Assembly (NCBI GenBank): GCA_037045535.1
Contig: JBAOHI010000073.1
Span: 496,001-560,000 of the forward strand
Length of the DNA: 64,000 nucleotides
Source of the DNA: Competibacter_A sp037045535
GTDB lineage: Bacteria; Pseudomonadota; Gammaproteobacteria; Competibacterales; Competibacteraceae
Reading direction: 5' to 3'
The notes below the pieces were generated by a model. It did not search any database. It saw nothing but the letters and a program-made list of their open reading frames with translations, and had not been told where the DNA came from. Below, one piece after another: positions 53,512 to 63,451 of this stretch. A program made the position numbers and the translations under genes. Every line of letters begins with the position of its first letter. Positions within the stretch are counted from its first letter, which is position 1.

Positions 53512-55402
53512 TCACCCCACATTCCGTCGCACCCGGCTGCGCTTGAGGTGAATCAATAGCAGAGAGATGGCGGCAGGGGTCACGCCGGGGATGCGGCCAG
53601 CTTGTCCCAAGGTATGAGGGCGATGGCGGCCCAGCTTTTCGCTGACTTCGCGCGACAGGCCGTGGACTTGGGAATAATCGAAATCGGTCGGCAACACCAT
53701 TTCCTCGTGGCGGCGCTGGCGCTCAATCTCGTCCCGTTGCCGTTCGATGTAGCCTGCATACTTGGCCTGAATTTCCACCTGCTCGGCGACTTGCGGATCG
53801 GTTTCTCCCAGGTCCCACGCCGGGCAGGCTCATCAACTCTCCGTAGCTGACTTCAGGCCGCCGGAGCAACTCGGCCGCCCGGCTTTCCCGCGCCAGCGGA
53901 CCATGCAGCACTCGCTGCCAGTCGGCTTCATTCGCTTGGCCAGGCCGCACCCACGTTTCGCGCAATCGCTGGCTTTCCCGCTCGATGGCCTCGCGCTTGG
54001 CGGCAAACGCCCGCCAGCGCTCATCGTCCACCACGCCCAGCCGGCGGCCGATTTCGGTCAACCGCAAGTCGGCGTTGTCCTCGCGCAGCAGCAAGCGGTA
54101 TTCGGCCCGGCTGGTGAACATTCGATAGGGCTCGCTGGTACCACGAGTGATGAGGTCGTCGATCAGCACGCCGAGATAGGCTTCATCACGATTCGGCCAC
54201 CACGGTTCCTCGCCCTTGACGAACCGTCCGGCGTTGATGCCGGCCAGCAGACCCTGGGCAGCGGCTTCCTCGTAGCCGGTGGTGCCGTTGATCTGGCCAG
54301 CGAAGAACAGCCCCGGAATCGCGCGGGTTTGCAGCGAGTAGTCCAGATCGCGCGGGTCGAAGAAATCGTATTCGATAGCGTAACCGGCACGGGTGATATG
54401 GACATTCTCCAAGCCCTGGATCGACCGAACCAGCGCGTATTGCACGTCGAACGGCAAGCTGGTCGAAATGCCGTTCGGGTAGAATTCGTGGGTCTGCAAG
54501 CCTTCCGGTTCCAGAAACACCTGATGCGAACTCTTGTCGGCGAAGCGATGAATCTTGTCCTCGATGGAAGGACAGTAGCGCGGCCCGACGCCTTCGATCA
54601 CGCCCATGTACAGCGGCGAACGATCCAGCCCGCCGCGAATAATGTCGTGGGTGCGCTCGCTGGTGTGCGTGATCCAGCACGAGACTTGCGAGGGATGCTC
54701 GTGGACCGAGCCTCGATAGGAAAACACCGGGCAAGGCGTATCGCCGGGCTGTTCGATCAGTCGGGAAAAATCGATACTGCGGCCATCCAACCGAGGTGGC
54801 GTGCCGGTTTTCAACCGTCCGACTCGCAGCGGTAGTTCCCGCAAGCGCGCCGCCAGCGCGTTGGCGGGCGGATCGCCAGCCCGGCCACCTTCGTAATTGG
54901 ACAGGCCGACATGAATCCGCCCGGCCAGGAAGGTGCCGGCTGTTAAAACCACCGCCTTGGCGGCGAACTGGATGCCGCTTTGCGTGACGACGCCAGCGAT
55001 TCGCTCGCCTCCGACCAACAAATCGGTAGCGGCCTGCTGGAACACCCGCAGATTGGGCTGATTCTCGACCAAGCCGCGCACCGCTGCTTTGTACAGCGCC
55101 CGGTCGGCTTGGCAACGGGTGGCGCGCACCGCCGGCCCCTTGCGGTTGTTGAGGATGCGGAACTGGATGCCGGCTCGGTCGGCGGCCTGGGCCATCACCC
55201 CACCGAGCGCGTCGATTTCCTTGACCAGATGGCCCTTGCCGATGCCGCCGATGGCCGGGTTGCAGCTCATCGCGCCCACCGTCTCGATGGTGTGGGTCAG
55301 CAGCAAGGTGTTCAGCCCCATTCGCGCGGCGGCCATGCACGCCTCGGTGCCGGCGTGGCCACCGCCGATGACGATGACATCGAAGGGTTCGGGGTAACGC
55401 AT
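53512..55402 (-). CDS. mnmG: tRNA uridine-5-carboxymethylaminomethyl synthase MnmG, interrupted by one extra base
   Basis: MnmG with MnmE modifies U34 of several tRNAs. The first frame from ATG 55400-55402 shows FDVIVIGGGHAGTEACMAAA (FAD), TIETVGAMSCNPAIGGIGKG, NRKGPAVRATRCQADR, YCPSIEDKIHRFADK and GQINGTTGYEEAAAQGLLAG. The frame leaves the family after SLPGVGPG; the second frame resumes at ETDPQVAEQVEIQAKYAGYI and ends at 53512. Removing T53806 (an A on the coding strand) joins them into 629 residues, the same as E. coli MnmG. The C-terminal helical domain for MnmE contact is complete after the correction. Confidence 0.95.
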
Positions 55403-55449
55403 GGGAATTTCCAGCCTGGAACGAGATTGCGAGAGAGAGTGGTGTTGCT

Positions 55450-56442
55450 TCAATCCGGCGGTGGCAACTGCACGGCGTAGTTAGACACCGGCAGCGCCAC
55501 GGTGATCACGCCCTGCTTGGCGAGGAACTGGGCGAAGCGCTTGTAGCGGGCTTCGTCCAGCGCCGCCGGCCGGCGGGCCAATCGCGGCAGCGTGTCGCGC
55601 CACGCCCGGCGGTTCAATTCGTCGTCCAGATCCTTGTGATGGGCCACGAACGCCTTCCAGGCATCGTCCGGATGGTTGAGAATGTAGAGCGTGGCCTGCT
55701 CCAGCGCCACCAGAAACCGTCCTAGCCGGGGATCGTTGAGTTGATCGCGGTTCACCACTAGCACCAGTTCGTCGTAGGGTGGCACGCCTTCTTCCTCGGG
55801 ATAGAACGCCCGGCCGGGTTTTTTGGCCAAATCAAGCTGATTTAACTCGAAATTACGAAAGGCGCCGATCACGGCATCCACTTGCTTGGACAACAGCGCC
55901 GGAGACAGCGAGAAGTTCACGTTGATCAGCGTCACGTCTTCCATTTTGAGTCCGGCCTTGGCCAGCATCGTTTTGAGCAAAGCCTCCTCGAAACCGCCAA
56001 CCGAGTAGCCGATTTTGTGGCCTTTCAAGTCGGCCAGGGTTTTCACCGGCCCGTCTTTCAGCACGACCAGTGAGTTCAGCGGAGTCGCGACCAGCGTACC
56101 GATGCGCTTGATCGGCAAACCAGCGCTCAGGTGAATCATCAATTGCGGCTGGTAAGTGACCGCTAGATCCACTTTGCCGGCAGCGGCCAACTTGGGCGGA
56201 TCGTTGGGATCGGCGGGCGTTTGCAGTTCGACTTCGAGATTCTGGGCCGCGAAATAGCCCTTTTCCTGGGCCACGACCAGCGCGGCGTGATCGGGGTTCA
56301 CGAACCAGTCGAGCATGACGGTGAGTTTCTTTTTGGCGTCGTCGGTCTTTTCGTCCGCCCAAGCGCCCGGCGCCAGCACGACCAGAGTCAGCAACAGCAA
56401 AACAGCACGCAACAAGTTCAACATGGTTTTCGCTTTCTTCAA
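55450..56442 (-). CDS. thiY: Thiamine-pyrimidine ABC transporter, substrate-binding protein (ThiY/NMT1 type)
   Basis: The 330-residue protein has a signal peptide (MLNLLRAVLLLLTLVVLAPG to AWA) and an NMT1/THI5-like type II periplasmic-binding fold: LTVMLDWFVNPDHAALVVAQ, GKVDLAVTYQPQLMI, HKIGYSVGGFEEALLKTML. These motifs fit formylaminopyrimidine (ThiY) binding proteins. Its start overlaps the permease stop (ATGA at 56439-56442), completing a three-gene ATPase-permease-binding operon. The imported pyrimidine would feed thiamine diphosphate, needed by the 2-oxoacid oxidoreductase elsewhere. No TPP riboswitch is seen upstream of the operon. Confidence 0.88.
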   Translation of the reverse strand: MKKAKTMLNLLRAVLLLLTLVVLAPGAWADEKTDDAKKKLTVMLDWFVNPDHAALVVAQEKGYFAAQNLEVELQTPADPNDPPKLAAAGKVDLAVTYQPQLMIHLSAGLPIKRIGTLVATPLNSLVVLKDGPVKTLADLKGHKIGYSVGGFEEALLKTMLAKAGLKMEDVTLINVNFSLSPALLSKQVDAVIGAFRNFELNQLDLAKKPGRAFYPEEEGVPPYDELVLVVNRDQLNDPRLGRFLVALEQATLYILNHPDDAWKAFVAHHKDLDDELNRRAWRDTLPRLARRPAALDEARYKRFAQFLAKQGVITVALPVSNYAVQLPPPD

Positions 56443-57206
56443 TCGATTTCGGTTTCGGGAATGGTGGGATGCCAGGGTAACAGCCGTTTTAGACCGGTAT
56501 CCACTAGAAAATAGAGTCCAACCGCCAGCGCAGCCAGCACAAATAGCGCGGCGAACATCAAGTCCACCTGCATCCGACTGTTAGCATGTAGCATCAGGTA
56601 GCCCAAGCCGGCACTGGAACCGACCCATTCGCCCAGCACCGCGCCGATGGGGGCGACTGCCGCCGCGATCCGCAAACCGGAAGCCAGCGCCGGCAACGCG
56701 GCAGGAATGGCAATGTGCCACAAGACCGCCCAGCGCCGTGGCTTGGGCAACATCACGCGGGCCAGATCCAGCCAGCCGCGCTGGGTGTGGCGCAGGCCAT
56801 CGTAAAAATTGGCGGTGACCGGAAAATAAAGGATGAGCATCGACATCGCAATTTTGGAGCCCATGCCGTAGCCCAGCCACAGCACGAGCAGCGGGGCGAT
56901 GGCGAACACCGGGATGGCCTGGGACGCGATCAGCACCGGCAGCAACCAGCGCCGCGCGCGCCGCGAGTAGCTCAGCGCTAGCGCGCTGCCACACCCCAGC
57001 AACGTACCCAACAGCATGCCGAGGACGATTTCCAACGCCGTGATGCCGGCGTGGTGGAGCAGCGATTCGCCATGATGCCATAAGGCAAGCATCACCGCCC
57101 ACGGACTAGGCAAGATGTAGGGCGGTAGATCGCCGAGCGCTACCACCAATTGCCAGACCAGCAGCAGACTTACCAGCGTCAGGAACCCGCGCCACAAACC
57201 TTTCAT
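56439..57206 (-). CDS. thiX: Thiamine-pyrimidine ABC transporter, permease (ThiX type)
   Basis: The 255-residue inner-membrane protein is a BPD-type permease with ~6 helices. The ABC-contact loop is DLARVMLPKPRRWAVLWHIAIP with the following ALPALASGLRIAAAVAPIGAVLG, which is the EAA-like motif. It belongs to the SsuC/ThiX/TauC group. It overlaps the ATPase gene by four bases on one side and the binding protein by four on the other, so the three are translationally coupled. Confidence 0.9.
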   Translation of the reverse strand: MKGLWRGFLTLVSLLLVWQLVVALGDLPPYILPSPWAVMLALWHHGESLLHHAGITALEIVLGMLLGTLLGCGSALALSYSRRARRWLLPVLIASQAIPVFAIAPLLVLWLGYGMGSKIAMSMLILYFPVTANFYDGLRHTQRGWLDLARVMLPKPRRWAVLWHIAIPAALPALASGLRIAAAVAPIGAVLGEWVGSSAGLGYLMLHANSRMQVDLMFAALFVLAALAVGLYFLVDTGLKRLLPWHPTIPETEID

Positions 57207-57973
57207 GCCACTTCCAACCGCCGCAGGATAGCGCGGTAAGCGGCTTGCACTGCCGGATCGCTGGGGTCGCGGGGTGGAACGCCCGGTAAGTCGGGCAAAG
57301 CGGATAAAGTTGCTGGCCGACCGTTCATGATTAGAACGTGCTCGCCCAATCGTAGCGCTTCCAGCGGATCGTGGGTGACTAGCAATACGGTCCGACCGGC
57401 CAGTAGTTCGGCGGCTAGCGCTTGCAGGCGTAGTCGAGTCAGCGCGTCCAGTCCAGAAAACGGCTCGTCCATCAGCACCACCGGCCGATCCTCCATCAAG
57501 GTCCGAGCCAACGCCGTCCGCTGACGCATCCCCCCGGACAATGTGTCGGGGCGCGCTAGCGCATAGTCAGCCAAGCCAACCCGCGCCAGCAAATCCAGCG
57601 CCCGTTGCCGGTCCAACCGCTCGCCGCGCAGTCGGCTACCGAGCATGACGTTGTCGAGCACCCTCAACCAAGGGAGCAACAAATCTTGCTGCGCCATGTA
57701 AGCCACCCGGCCAGTCAGCGGCCGGCCATCGCTGCCGCGCAATTCGCCGCTGATGCTGGACGAGGTCAATCCCGCCAACAACCGTAACAAACTGGTTTTA
57801 CCGATGCCACTGGGACCGAGCAGACAGGTGAAGCAGCCGCCGCTCAACTCCAGATCCAGACGGTCAAACAGAGTCAGATCGCCGTAGATCAGCCGGGCGG
57901 CACGCAGACTGACCGCCAGCGGTGGCGGGGAGTCGCAGTTGTGGGAGAAGGGAACGAACGAAGCGGGCACCAT
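57203..57973 (-). CDS. thiZ: Thiamine-pyrimidine ABC transporter, ATPase (ThiZ type)
   Basis: The 256-residue ATPase has Walker A LLGPSGIGKTSLLRLLAG, the Q-loop VAYMAQQDLLLPWL, signature DTLSGGMRQRTALARTL, Walker B DRPVVLMDEPFSGLDAL and the H-loop LLVTHDPLEALRLG. It heads the operon with the permease and binding protein. The AT-rich 139 bp to cysH on the other strand must contain its promoter; the THI-box bases of a TPP riboswitch are not there. ATG 57971-57973 has no obvious ribosome site. Confidence 0.9.
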   Translation of the reverse strand: MVPASFVPFSHNCDSPPPLAVSLRAARLIYGDLTLFDRLDLELSGGCFTCLLGPSGIGKTSLLRLLAGLTSSSISGELRGSDGRPLTGRVAYMAQQDLLLPWLRVLDNVMLGSRLRGERLDRQRALDLLARVGLADYALARPDTLSGGMRQRTALARTLMEDRPVVLMDEPFSGLDALTRLRLQALAAELLAGRTVLLVTHDPLEALRLGEHVLIMNGRPATLSALPDLPGVPPRDPSDPAVQAAYRAILRRLEVA

Positions 57974-58112
57974 TAAGAATATTTTTGCATAAATATATAG
58001 ATATTAATTCCTTTTTGATTTATTGATTCATTGTTAGTTTAGTCGAAGTGTAACAGGCGTTCACGACGGCAACGCATTCCGCAATGGTCCAGAACGACAA
58101 GGCAAACAGGCG

Positions 58113-58847
58113 ATGACTCAGGCTAAGGCGCAATCCGAACTACCAGAGGATCAAAGTCCAGGGTTCGACCTTGAAACCGCGAACCGCGAACTGGAATCCT
58201 CGAGTGCCGAACAACGGGTCGCGTGGGCGCTGGAGAACTATCCCGGCCGCATCGTGCTGACCTCCAGCTTCGGCGCTCAATCGGCCGTTTGCCTGCATAT
58301 GGTCGCCACCCAGCAAGCCGATATTCCGGTGGTACTGATCGATACCGGCTACCTGTTCCCGGAAACCTATCGGTTTATCGATGAGCTATCCGAGCGATTG
58401 TCCCTGAATCTCAGCATTTACCGTGCCGAACTCAGCCCGGCGTGGCAAGAAGCCCGTTACGGCAAATTGTGGGAGCAAGGTTTGGAAGGCATCGAACGCT
58501 ATAACCGACTCAACAAGGTCGAACCAATGCAGCGGGCGCTCAAGGAATTGGGTGCGGCGGCTTGGATTTCCGGACTGCGGCGGCAACAGGCGAAAAGCCG
58601 GCAACATCTCGACGTGCTGTTGTGGCGCAATGGCCGCTGCAAGATTCACCCGTTGATCGACTGGACCGACCGCGATGTTTACCGCTATCTGTCCAAGTAC
58701 GGACTACCCTATCATCCGCTCTGGGAGCAGGGTTATGTCTCCATCGGCGACGTGCACACGACCCACCGTTTGGTCGATGGCATGAGTCCCGAGGAAACTC
58801 GGTTTTTCGGCCTTAAGCGCGAGTGCGGTTTGCACGAGCACGTTTAA
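58113..58847 (+). CDS. cysH: Phosphoadenylyl-sulfate reductase (thioredoxin)
   Basis: The 244-residue enzyme reduces PAPS to sulfite in sulfate assimilation. Seen are the PP-loop-like LTSSFGAQSAVCLHM, PVVLIDTGYLFPETYRF, WISGLRRQQAKSR, and the catalytic Cys in KRECGLHEHV at the C-terminus. The paired Cys of APS reductases (CC...CxxC) that bind a 4Fe-4S cluster are absent, so the substrate should be PAPS. It stands alone here, divergent from the ABC operon and convergent with the GGDEF/EAL gene. With cysE it forms part of cysteine synthesis. Confidence 0.94.
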   Translation: MTQAKAQSELPEDQSPGFDLETANRELESSSAEQRVAWALENYPGRIVLTSSFGAQSAVCLHMVATQQADIPVVLIDTGYLFPETYRFIDELSERLSLNLSIYRAELSPAWQEARYGKLWEQGLEGIERYNRLNKVEPMQRALKELGAAAWISGLRRQQAKSRQHLDVLLWRNGRCKIHPLIDWTDRDVYRYLSKYGLPYHPLWEQGYVSIGDVHTTHRLVDGMSPEETRFFGLKRECGLHEHV

Positions 58848-58911
58848 GGCTTTTCGAAAAACCGCAGGCCATGCCTTGGAGGATGATCGCCGGCTCCAGG
58901 CTTTGAATGCA

Positions 58912-61900
58912 TTACGGCTCTTGCAGAAGCCAGGGCCTGCCTTGCGCGATAAGACGTTCAAGTTCGGCTGGATCGACTGGCTTCGAAAAAAGGTAACCTT
59001 GTCCGAATTCGCACCCCATCTCCTGCAACCGAGTTAACTGTTCAGCTCGTTCGATCCCTTCGGCGATCGAATGTAGTTTCAGGATAGTCGCCAAGTTGAT
59101 TAGGGATTGGGTAAGAGCCGAACCTTGCGCTTGGTCGTTGATACCATCGACAAACGATTTATCAATTTTCAGGATATCCAGCGGGAACCGGCGAATGTAG
59201 TTGAGGGAAGAGTAACCGGTACCGAAATCGTCGATCGCCAGATGCACGCCCAGTGCCTTCAGTTGATGCAAGCGCGTGATCGCCGCATCGACATCTTGCA
59301 TCATTACAGTCTCGGTGATTTCGAGGACTAGCGCGGAAGGATCGAGCCCCGCGTCGCTCAATGCCCCCCGAATGCTTTCGGACAGAGCAGGATTTTGCAA
59401 TTGTCTCGCTGATAGATTCACGGCCACATCCAGTGGTCGCGCAAACCGTTGGCGGAGTTCAGCAGCATACCGACACGCTTCCTGCAATACCCACTGCCCG
59501 ATCTGAATGATTTGACCGGTCTCCTCAGCCAGCGGCACAAACTCGGCCGGGGAAATGATCCCGCGTATGGGATGCCGCCAGCGCAGCAGAGCCTCGGTCC
59601 CCGTGACCGCCCCTGTCTGCAAATCGATCACCGGCTGGTACACCAAGGCGAACTCGCCACGATCCAGCGCGACCTGGAGATCCGCCTTGAGCTCGAGTCG
59701 CCTCAACAAAATATCGTGCATTGCCGGTTCGTAGATCTGGTATCGGCCCTTGCCACGATCCTTGGCGACGTACATGGCGACATCGGCGTTGCGTAGGAGA
59801 TACTCAACGGTAATATTAGCATCGGCCGCATCCTTCGTATCCAGGATCGCAATACCGATGCTCGCCCGCACCAGAACTTCCTTCCCTTCGATCGGAAACG
59901 ATTTCTCCAACGTCTTCAACAGCCGCCCGGCGACTATTTCCACTTGTAAACCGTAATTTCCATCCTCGATCAGCACTGCGAACTCGTCACCGCCAAGGCG
60001 CGCGACGATATCAGTCACTCGGAGACAAGCGTGTACCCTTTCCCCGACTTCGCGCAGCACCTGGTCGCCCGCCGCATGTCCCAGAGAGTCGTTCAGCGTC
60101 TTGAAATCATCGATGTCCATGAAAAACACGGCGATGGGCTGGCCGTCGCGTTTCCACCGATCAAGGGCATGCTGTACATGATCCCGAAACAGGGCACGGT
60201 TCGCCAACCCCGTCAATGAATCATGGAAAGCCTGATACGTCAGTCGACTTTCGAACGTTTTGCGTTCGCTGACATCGCGCATATTTAAAACGATGCCCCG
60301 GACGTTAGGATCCAATGTCAGATCAGTCCGCAATGCTTCGACAAAACACTCGTGCCCGTCGCGATGCAGGATGCGGAATTCGACTGGCTCGGCCGGATCG
60401 AAATCGGGTGCCGGACTCAAGACGGACAGAATGCGCGGCTGATCTGCCAGCGCGACCAGATCGATAAAACGCTTGCCTTCAAGTTCGGTAGGGCCGTAAC
60501 CCAGCACCTTCCCGGCTGAGGGCGAGACATACCGGAGCGAGGTGTCGGCTTCGAACACGGCAACCACATCCGACGAATTTTTAACCAGGGATGCGAATCG
60601 AGCTTCGCTGCGCTGTTCGAGCAGTTTCTCGGTCAATTGCACGCTTTCGAACGCAAGCGCGACCAGGGATGACAGCGTGACCAAGGCATCGCTCAAACTC
60701 TGTGGGGCGCTTAGCCTCGTTCCGACGAGCATCAGCTCCGGTGATTCCTCGTTGGACGATAGCGCGGCGAGGAACACGGAACGCTGGTGCATGCCGAGCT
60801 GCAAAATCTCGCGCAGCGGCGTGTTGATGAACAAGACGCCACAGGGCTCGTCACGCTGCGGCAGGCGCTTGCACCCTCCCAGATCATTTAGCGAAAAGAT
60901 GTTTTCCGTCACCGCATCGCTTCCCGTAACGATCCGATACCGCGAGGGGTCATCGGGGTCGGGTTGGTACACCCGCACAATCGTGTCGTTGCCAGCCAGC
61001 GATTGCATCGCTGTGATCGCGATCGCTCGAATGCTGTCGCGGGTAGTCGCGGTAACCAGCGCCGCGCCGACCTCTCGCAACACCCGTTCGCGGGTTGCAT
61101 CCTTTTCCCGAAGGTGGATCAGTCCAGCCATACGCAACATGACGAGGACGAACAAGGTAAATGTGGAGCCGATCAGAATCACATCGTCCATTTCATGCTC
61201 GATCACGCTTTGGGTCAGCCGTAGCGAAGTCGGCAACAGCGCGACGACGCCGAGCAGCGCCAGGCGCCCCCAGCCGATGCGATCGTCTCGCACGATGGTG
61301 CGTTCGGTCAACGACTCCATCGAGGGGTGCAGGGCAGCCATCCCGAGTCCGGCGTAAAAGGTGATCCAACCGAGTTCGAGATAGCCGCTGCCGGGCACGT
61401 AAGGTTCGTGCAGCAGCGACCAGCCATAGAGCGAATCGGTCGCGAACAGCGTCGATGTCGCGCCGAGGATTAGGAACAGCGATGGTGCGTGCCGCCCTGG
61501 CCCGAAGGCAAGGCGCGCCGTGACCGAGACCAAGAGCAAGTCCATGATCGGATAACCGACCGACGTCAGCTTGGCGAGAGGCTCGGTTTGACTTACCCGC
61601 CAATTTGGTTCGATCAGAAACACCCACGACAAGGTGCCGACGCTGACCGCCACCATCAAGGCATCGACAAAACCCGCCCAATCCCGACCAGGCAGGCGAT
61701 AACGGATCAGCAGCAGGAGGGCAAACACCAAGCAGGGATAAACCGACAGATACAGCGCATCGGCAGACGAAGGGTATGGGAGCTTGATCCCGAAAAACCA
61801 TTGGTAGTTGTAGGCGACCACATCGCCCGCAATGAACAATGCCTGTCCCAGCGCCAGGAGATACCAGGGAATCCGATGCTGCGGCCGCTGCAACGCGACT

Positions 61901-62031
61901 CCGGCAACAATCATGAGCGGGGACGACGCGCCAATCGCATTAAAGAGGTAGCTGTAATGCGCTAGCGTGTAATACAAAAGCGTGGCCAACGCCACCGATC
62001 CACCATAAACATGCCAGAGCCGACTTTTCAT
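58912..62031 (-). CDS. Membrane-bound GGDEF-EAL cyclic-di-GMP protein with GAF and PAS domains
   Basis: The 1039-residue protein has an N-terminal region with about eight to ten membrane helices (~1-310), a GAF-like domain (~325-470), a PAS domain (~475-600: RFASLVKNSSDVVAVFEADT), a GGDEF domain (~605-770) with the active site RLGGDEFAVLIED, and an EAL domain (~780-1035) with TGTEALLRWRHP, LEITETVMMQD and FGTGYSSLNYIRRFPLDILK. Both catalytic motifs are intact, so it could make and break c-di-GMP. It converges with cysH and lies ~90 bp behind the MFS gene in the same direction. Confidence 0.94.
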   Translation of the reverse strand: MKSRLWHVYGGSVALATLLYYTLAHYSYLFNAIGASSPLMIVAGVALQRPQHRIPWYLLALGQALFIAGDVVAYNYQWFFGIKLPYPSSADALYLSVYPCLVFALLLLIRYRLPGRDWAGFVDALMVAVSVGTLSWVFLIEPNWRVSQTEPLAKLTSVGYPIMDLLLVSVTARLAFGPGRHAPSLFLILGATSTLFATDSLYGWSLLHEPYVPGSGYLELGWITFYAGLGMAALHPSMESLTERTIVRDDRIGWGRLALLGVVALLPTSLRLTQSVIEHEMDDVILIGSTFTLFVLVMLRMAGLIHLREKDATRERVLREVGAALVTATTRDSIRAIAITAMQSLAGNDTIVRVYQPDPDDPSRYRIVTGSDAVTENIFSLNDLGGCKRLPQRDEPCGVLFINTPLREILQLGMHQRSVFLAALSSNEESPELMLVGTRLSAPQSLSDALVTLSSLVALAFESVQLTEKLLEQRSEARFASLVKNSSDVVAVFEADTSLRYVSPSAGKVLGYGPTELEGKRFIDLVALADQPRILSVLSPAPDFDPAEPVEFRILHRDGHECFVEALRTDLTLDPNVRGIVLNMRDVSERKTFESRLTYQAFHDSLTGLANRALFRDHVQHALDRWKRDGQPIAVFFMDIDDFKTLNDSLGHAAGDQVLREVGERVHACLRVTDIVARLGGDEFAVLIEDGNYGLQVEIVAGRLLKTLEKSFPIEGKEVLVRASIGIAILDTKDAADANITVEYLLRNADVAMYVAKDRGKGRYQIYEPAMHDILLRRLELKADLQVALDRGEFALVYQPVIDLQTGAVTGTEALLRWRHPIRGIISPAEFVPLAEETGQIIQIGQWVLQEACRYAAELRQRFARPLDVAVNLSARQLQNPALSESIRGALSDAGLDPSALVLEITETVMMQDVDAAITRLHQLKALGVHLAIDDFGTGYSSLNYIRRFPLDILKIDKSFVDGINDQAQGSALTQSLINLATILKLHSIAEGIERAEQLTRLQEMGCEFGQGYLFSKPVDPAELERLIAQGRPWLLQEP

Positions 62032-62121
62032 GGCGTGGCATCGCTTCCCTTTTCACTAAAGATAGCTGAATTTTAGCACCGCCCCCGCTCGCGGCTAAAG
62101 CCATTGAGTAGGGCACATCGC

Positions 62122-63369
62122 TCAGCTCGCCGTCTCGCCGGGCATGGCTCGCTCCGCCGACCGAACACCGGGCAGGAACAGGAAAACGAGTGTGATGACC
62201 GCCCCCAGGATTCCAGCGCCAATCAGGGTGGGCCTAGCGCCCGCGAATTCAGCGATCGGGCCAGCCACTGCGTATGACACCGGGACCAAGCCGATCGAAA
62301 CAAACCAGTCGACGCTCGAAACACGCCCGAGCAGTCGCGGGGGCACAAGCAACTGCTTCGTGGTGATCCATACGATTAGACCGGCGCTTTCGCACAAGTT
62401 GAAAGCAAAGCAGGCCAGCATCGCCTGCCACGGCGCCCGCGCGAGGCCATAGCCGGCTACCATCAGCGTCGCGAGGCTCCAAGCAATGTAAATGAAGGTC
62501 ATGTTGCGCGCCGGCAGCCCGCGTTGCGCCATGATCAAGGCAGCGACGACGGCGCCGATCCCCCCTGCCGCCAGCACCATCCCGAGATCGCCGGCACCTC
62601 CCTCCAATTCATTCTTCACGATGTAGGGCAACAGCACTTCCGAGGGACCCAGGAATATCAGATAAGCGAGGGTAGCAGCCAAAAACGTTCCCCATAACCA
62701 CGCCCGGGAACGGACAAACAGCAAGCCCTCCCGAATCTCTGTCCATAAAGTCAAGCCTTCGGCGCTTTCGCTTTGCCCCGGCTGCCGCCCAATCCTGCCG
62801 AGCCGGATGAGACAGGCGACTGAAACCGCGAAGGTCGCTGCATCGACGATGAACGCCCAACCAACCCCGACGCTGGCGATAATCCACCCCCCCAGCGCTG
62901 GACCGAGCAGCCGCGCTGCCGTCGGACGTACGAATTGATCGAGGGAATTCGCCTGGGGTAACCATTCCGTGGGAACCAGTTCGGGCACAACCGCATCAAA
63001 GGCGGGCCCAAAGAACGCGGAACCCGCCCCATAGCAGGCGGCGATCACCGCCATGTGCCAGATTTCGAGCATCCCCCCCAAGGACAGGAGGCCCATGACA
63101 GCTAGCGCCACACCCCGGATGAGGTCCGCACCGAGCATAACCCGGCGCCGATCAAAACGGTCGCTGATCGCCCCTCCGAACAGCAGGAGTATCAACTGCG
63201 GGATCGACATCGCCATCATGGTGATCCCGAGTGCGGTCGGCGTGTTGGACAACTCATAGACCTGCCAGGCGATAGCCACCAAGGTCACGCCGTCACCGAC
63301 CAGCGAAACCGTCATTCCGGTCCAAAGGAGCCGGAACTCGCGAAGCCGGAGTGGCGCGAGGATCTTCAT
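62122..63369 (-). CDS. Major facilitator superfamily transporter (MFS_3/enterobactin-exporter-like)
   Basis: The 415-residue protein has 12 predicted helices. It opens LRLREFRLLWTGMTVSLVGD, with the MFS loop GGAISDRFDRRRVML after helix 2 and PRLLGRVSSVDWFVSIGLVP in the second half, which is the EntS/MFS_3 style. Such proteins export small molecules. The PLP enzyme gene upstream (63452 onward, same strand, 82 bp apart) may make the exported compound; that is inference. Confidence 0.88.
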   Translation of the reverse strand: MKILAPLRLREFRLLWTGMTVSLVGDGVTLVAIAWQVYELSNTPTALGITMMAMSIPQLILLLFGGAISDRFDRRRVMLGADLIRGVALAVMGLLSLGGMLEIWHMAVIAACYGAGSAFFGPAFDAVVPELVPTEWLPQANSLDQFVRPTAARLLGPALGGWIIASVGVGWAFIVDAATFAVSVACLIRLGRIGRQPGQSESAEGLTLWTEIREGLLFVRSRAWLWGTFLAATLAYLIFLGPSEVLLPYIVKNELEGGAGDLGMVLAAGGIGAVVAALIMAQRGLPARNMTFIYIAWSLATLMVAGYGLARAPWQAMLACFAFNLCESAGLIVWITTKQLLVPPRLLGRVSSVDWFVSIGLVPVSYAVAGPIAEFAGARPTLIGAGILGAVITLVFLFLPGVRSAERAMPGETAS

Positions 63370-63451
63370 CCGTGATAACGCCTCGCACGATACCCGATTT
63401 CCCGATTCTCTCCTTGCCTTGTATGCGCCGCCACGCTCGATGGACCTATAT

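Noticed and set aside
57974..58112. Possible TPP riboswitch before the thiamine-pyrimidine transporter operon
   Set aside because: The conserved THI-box segments are absent; the region is short and AT-rich without a suitable fold.
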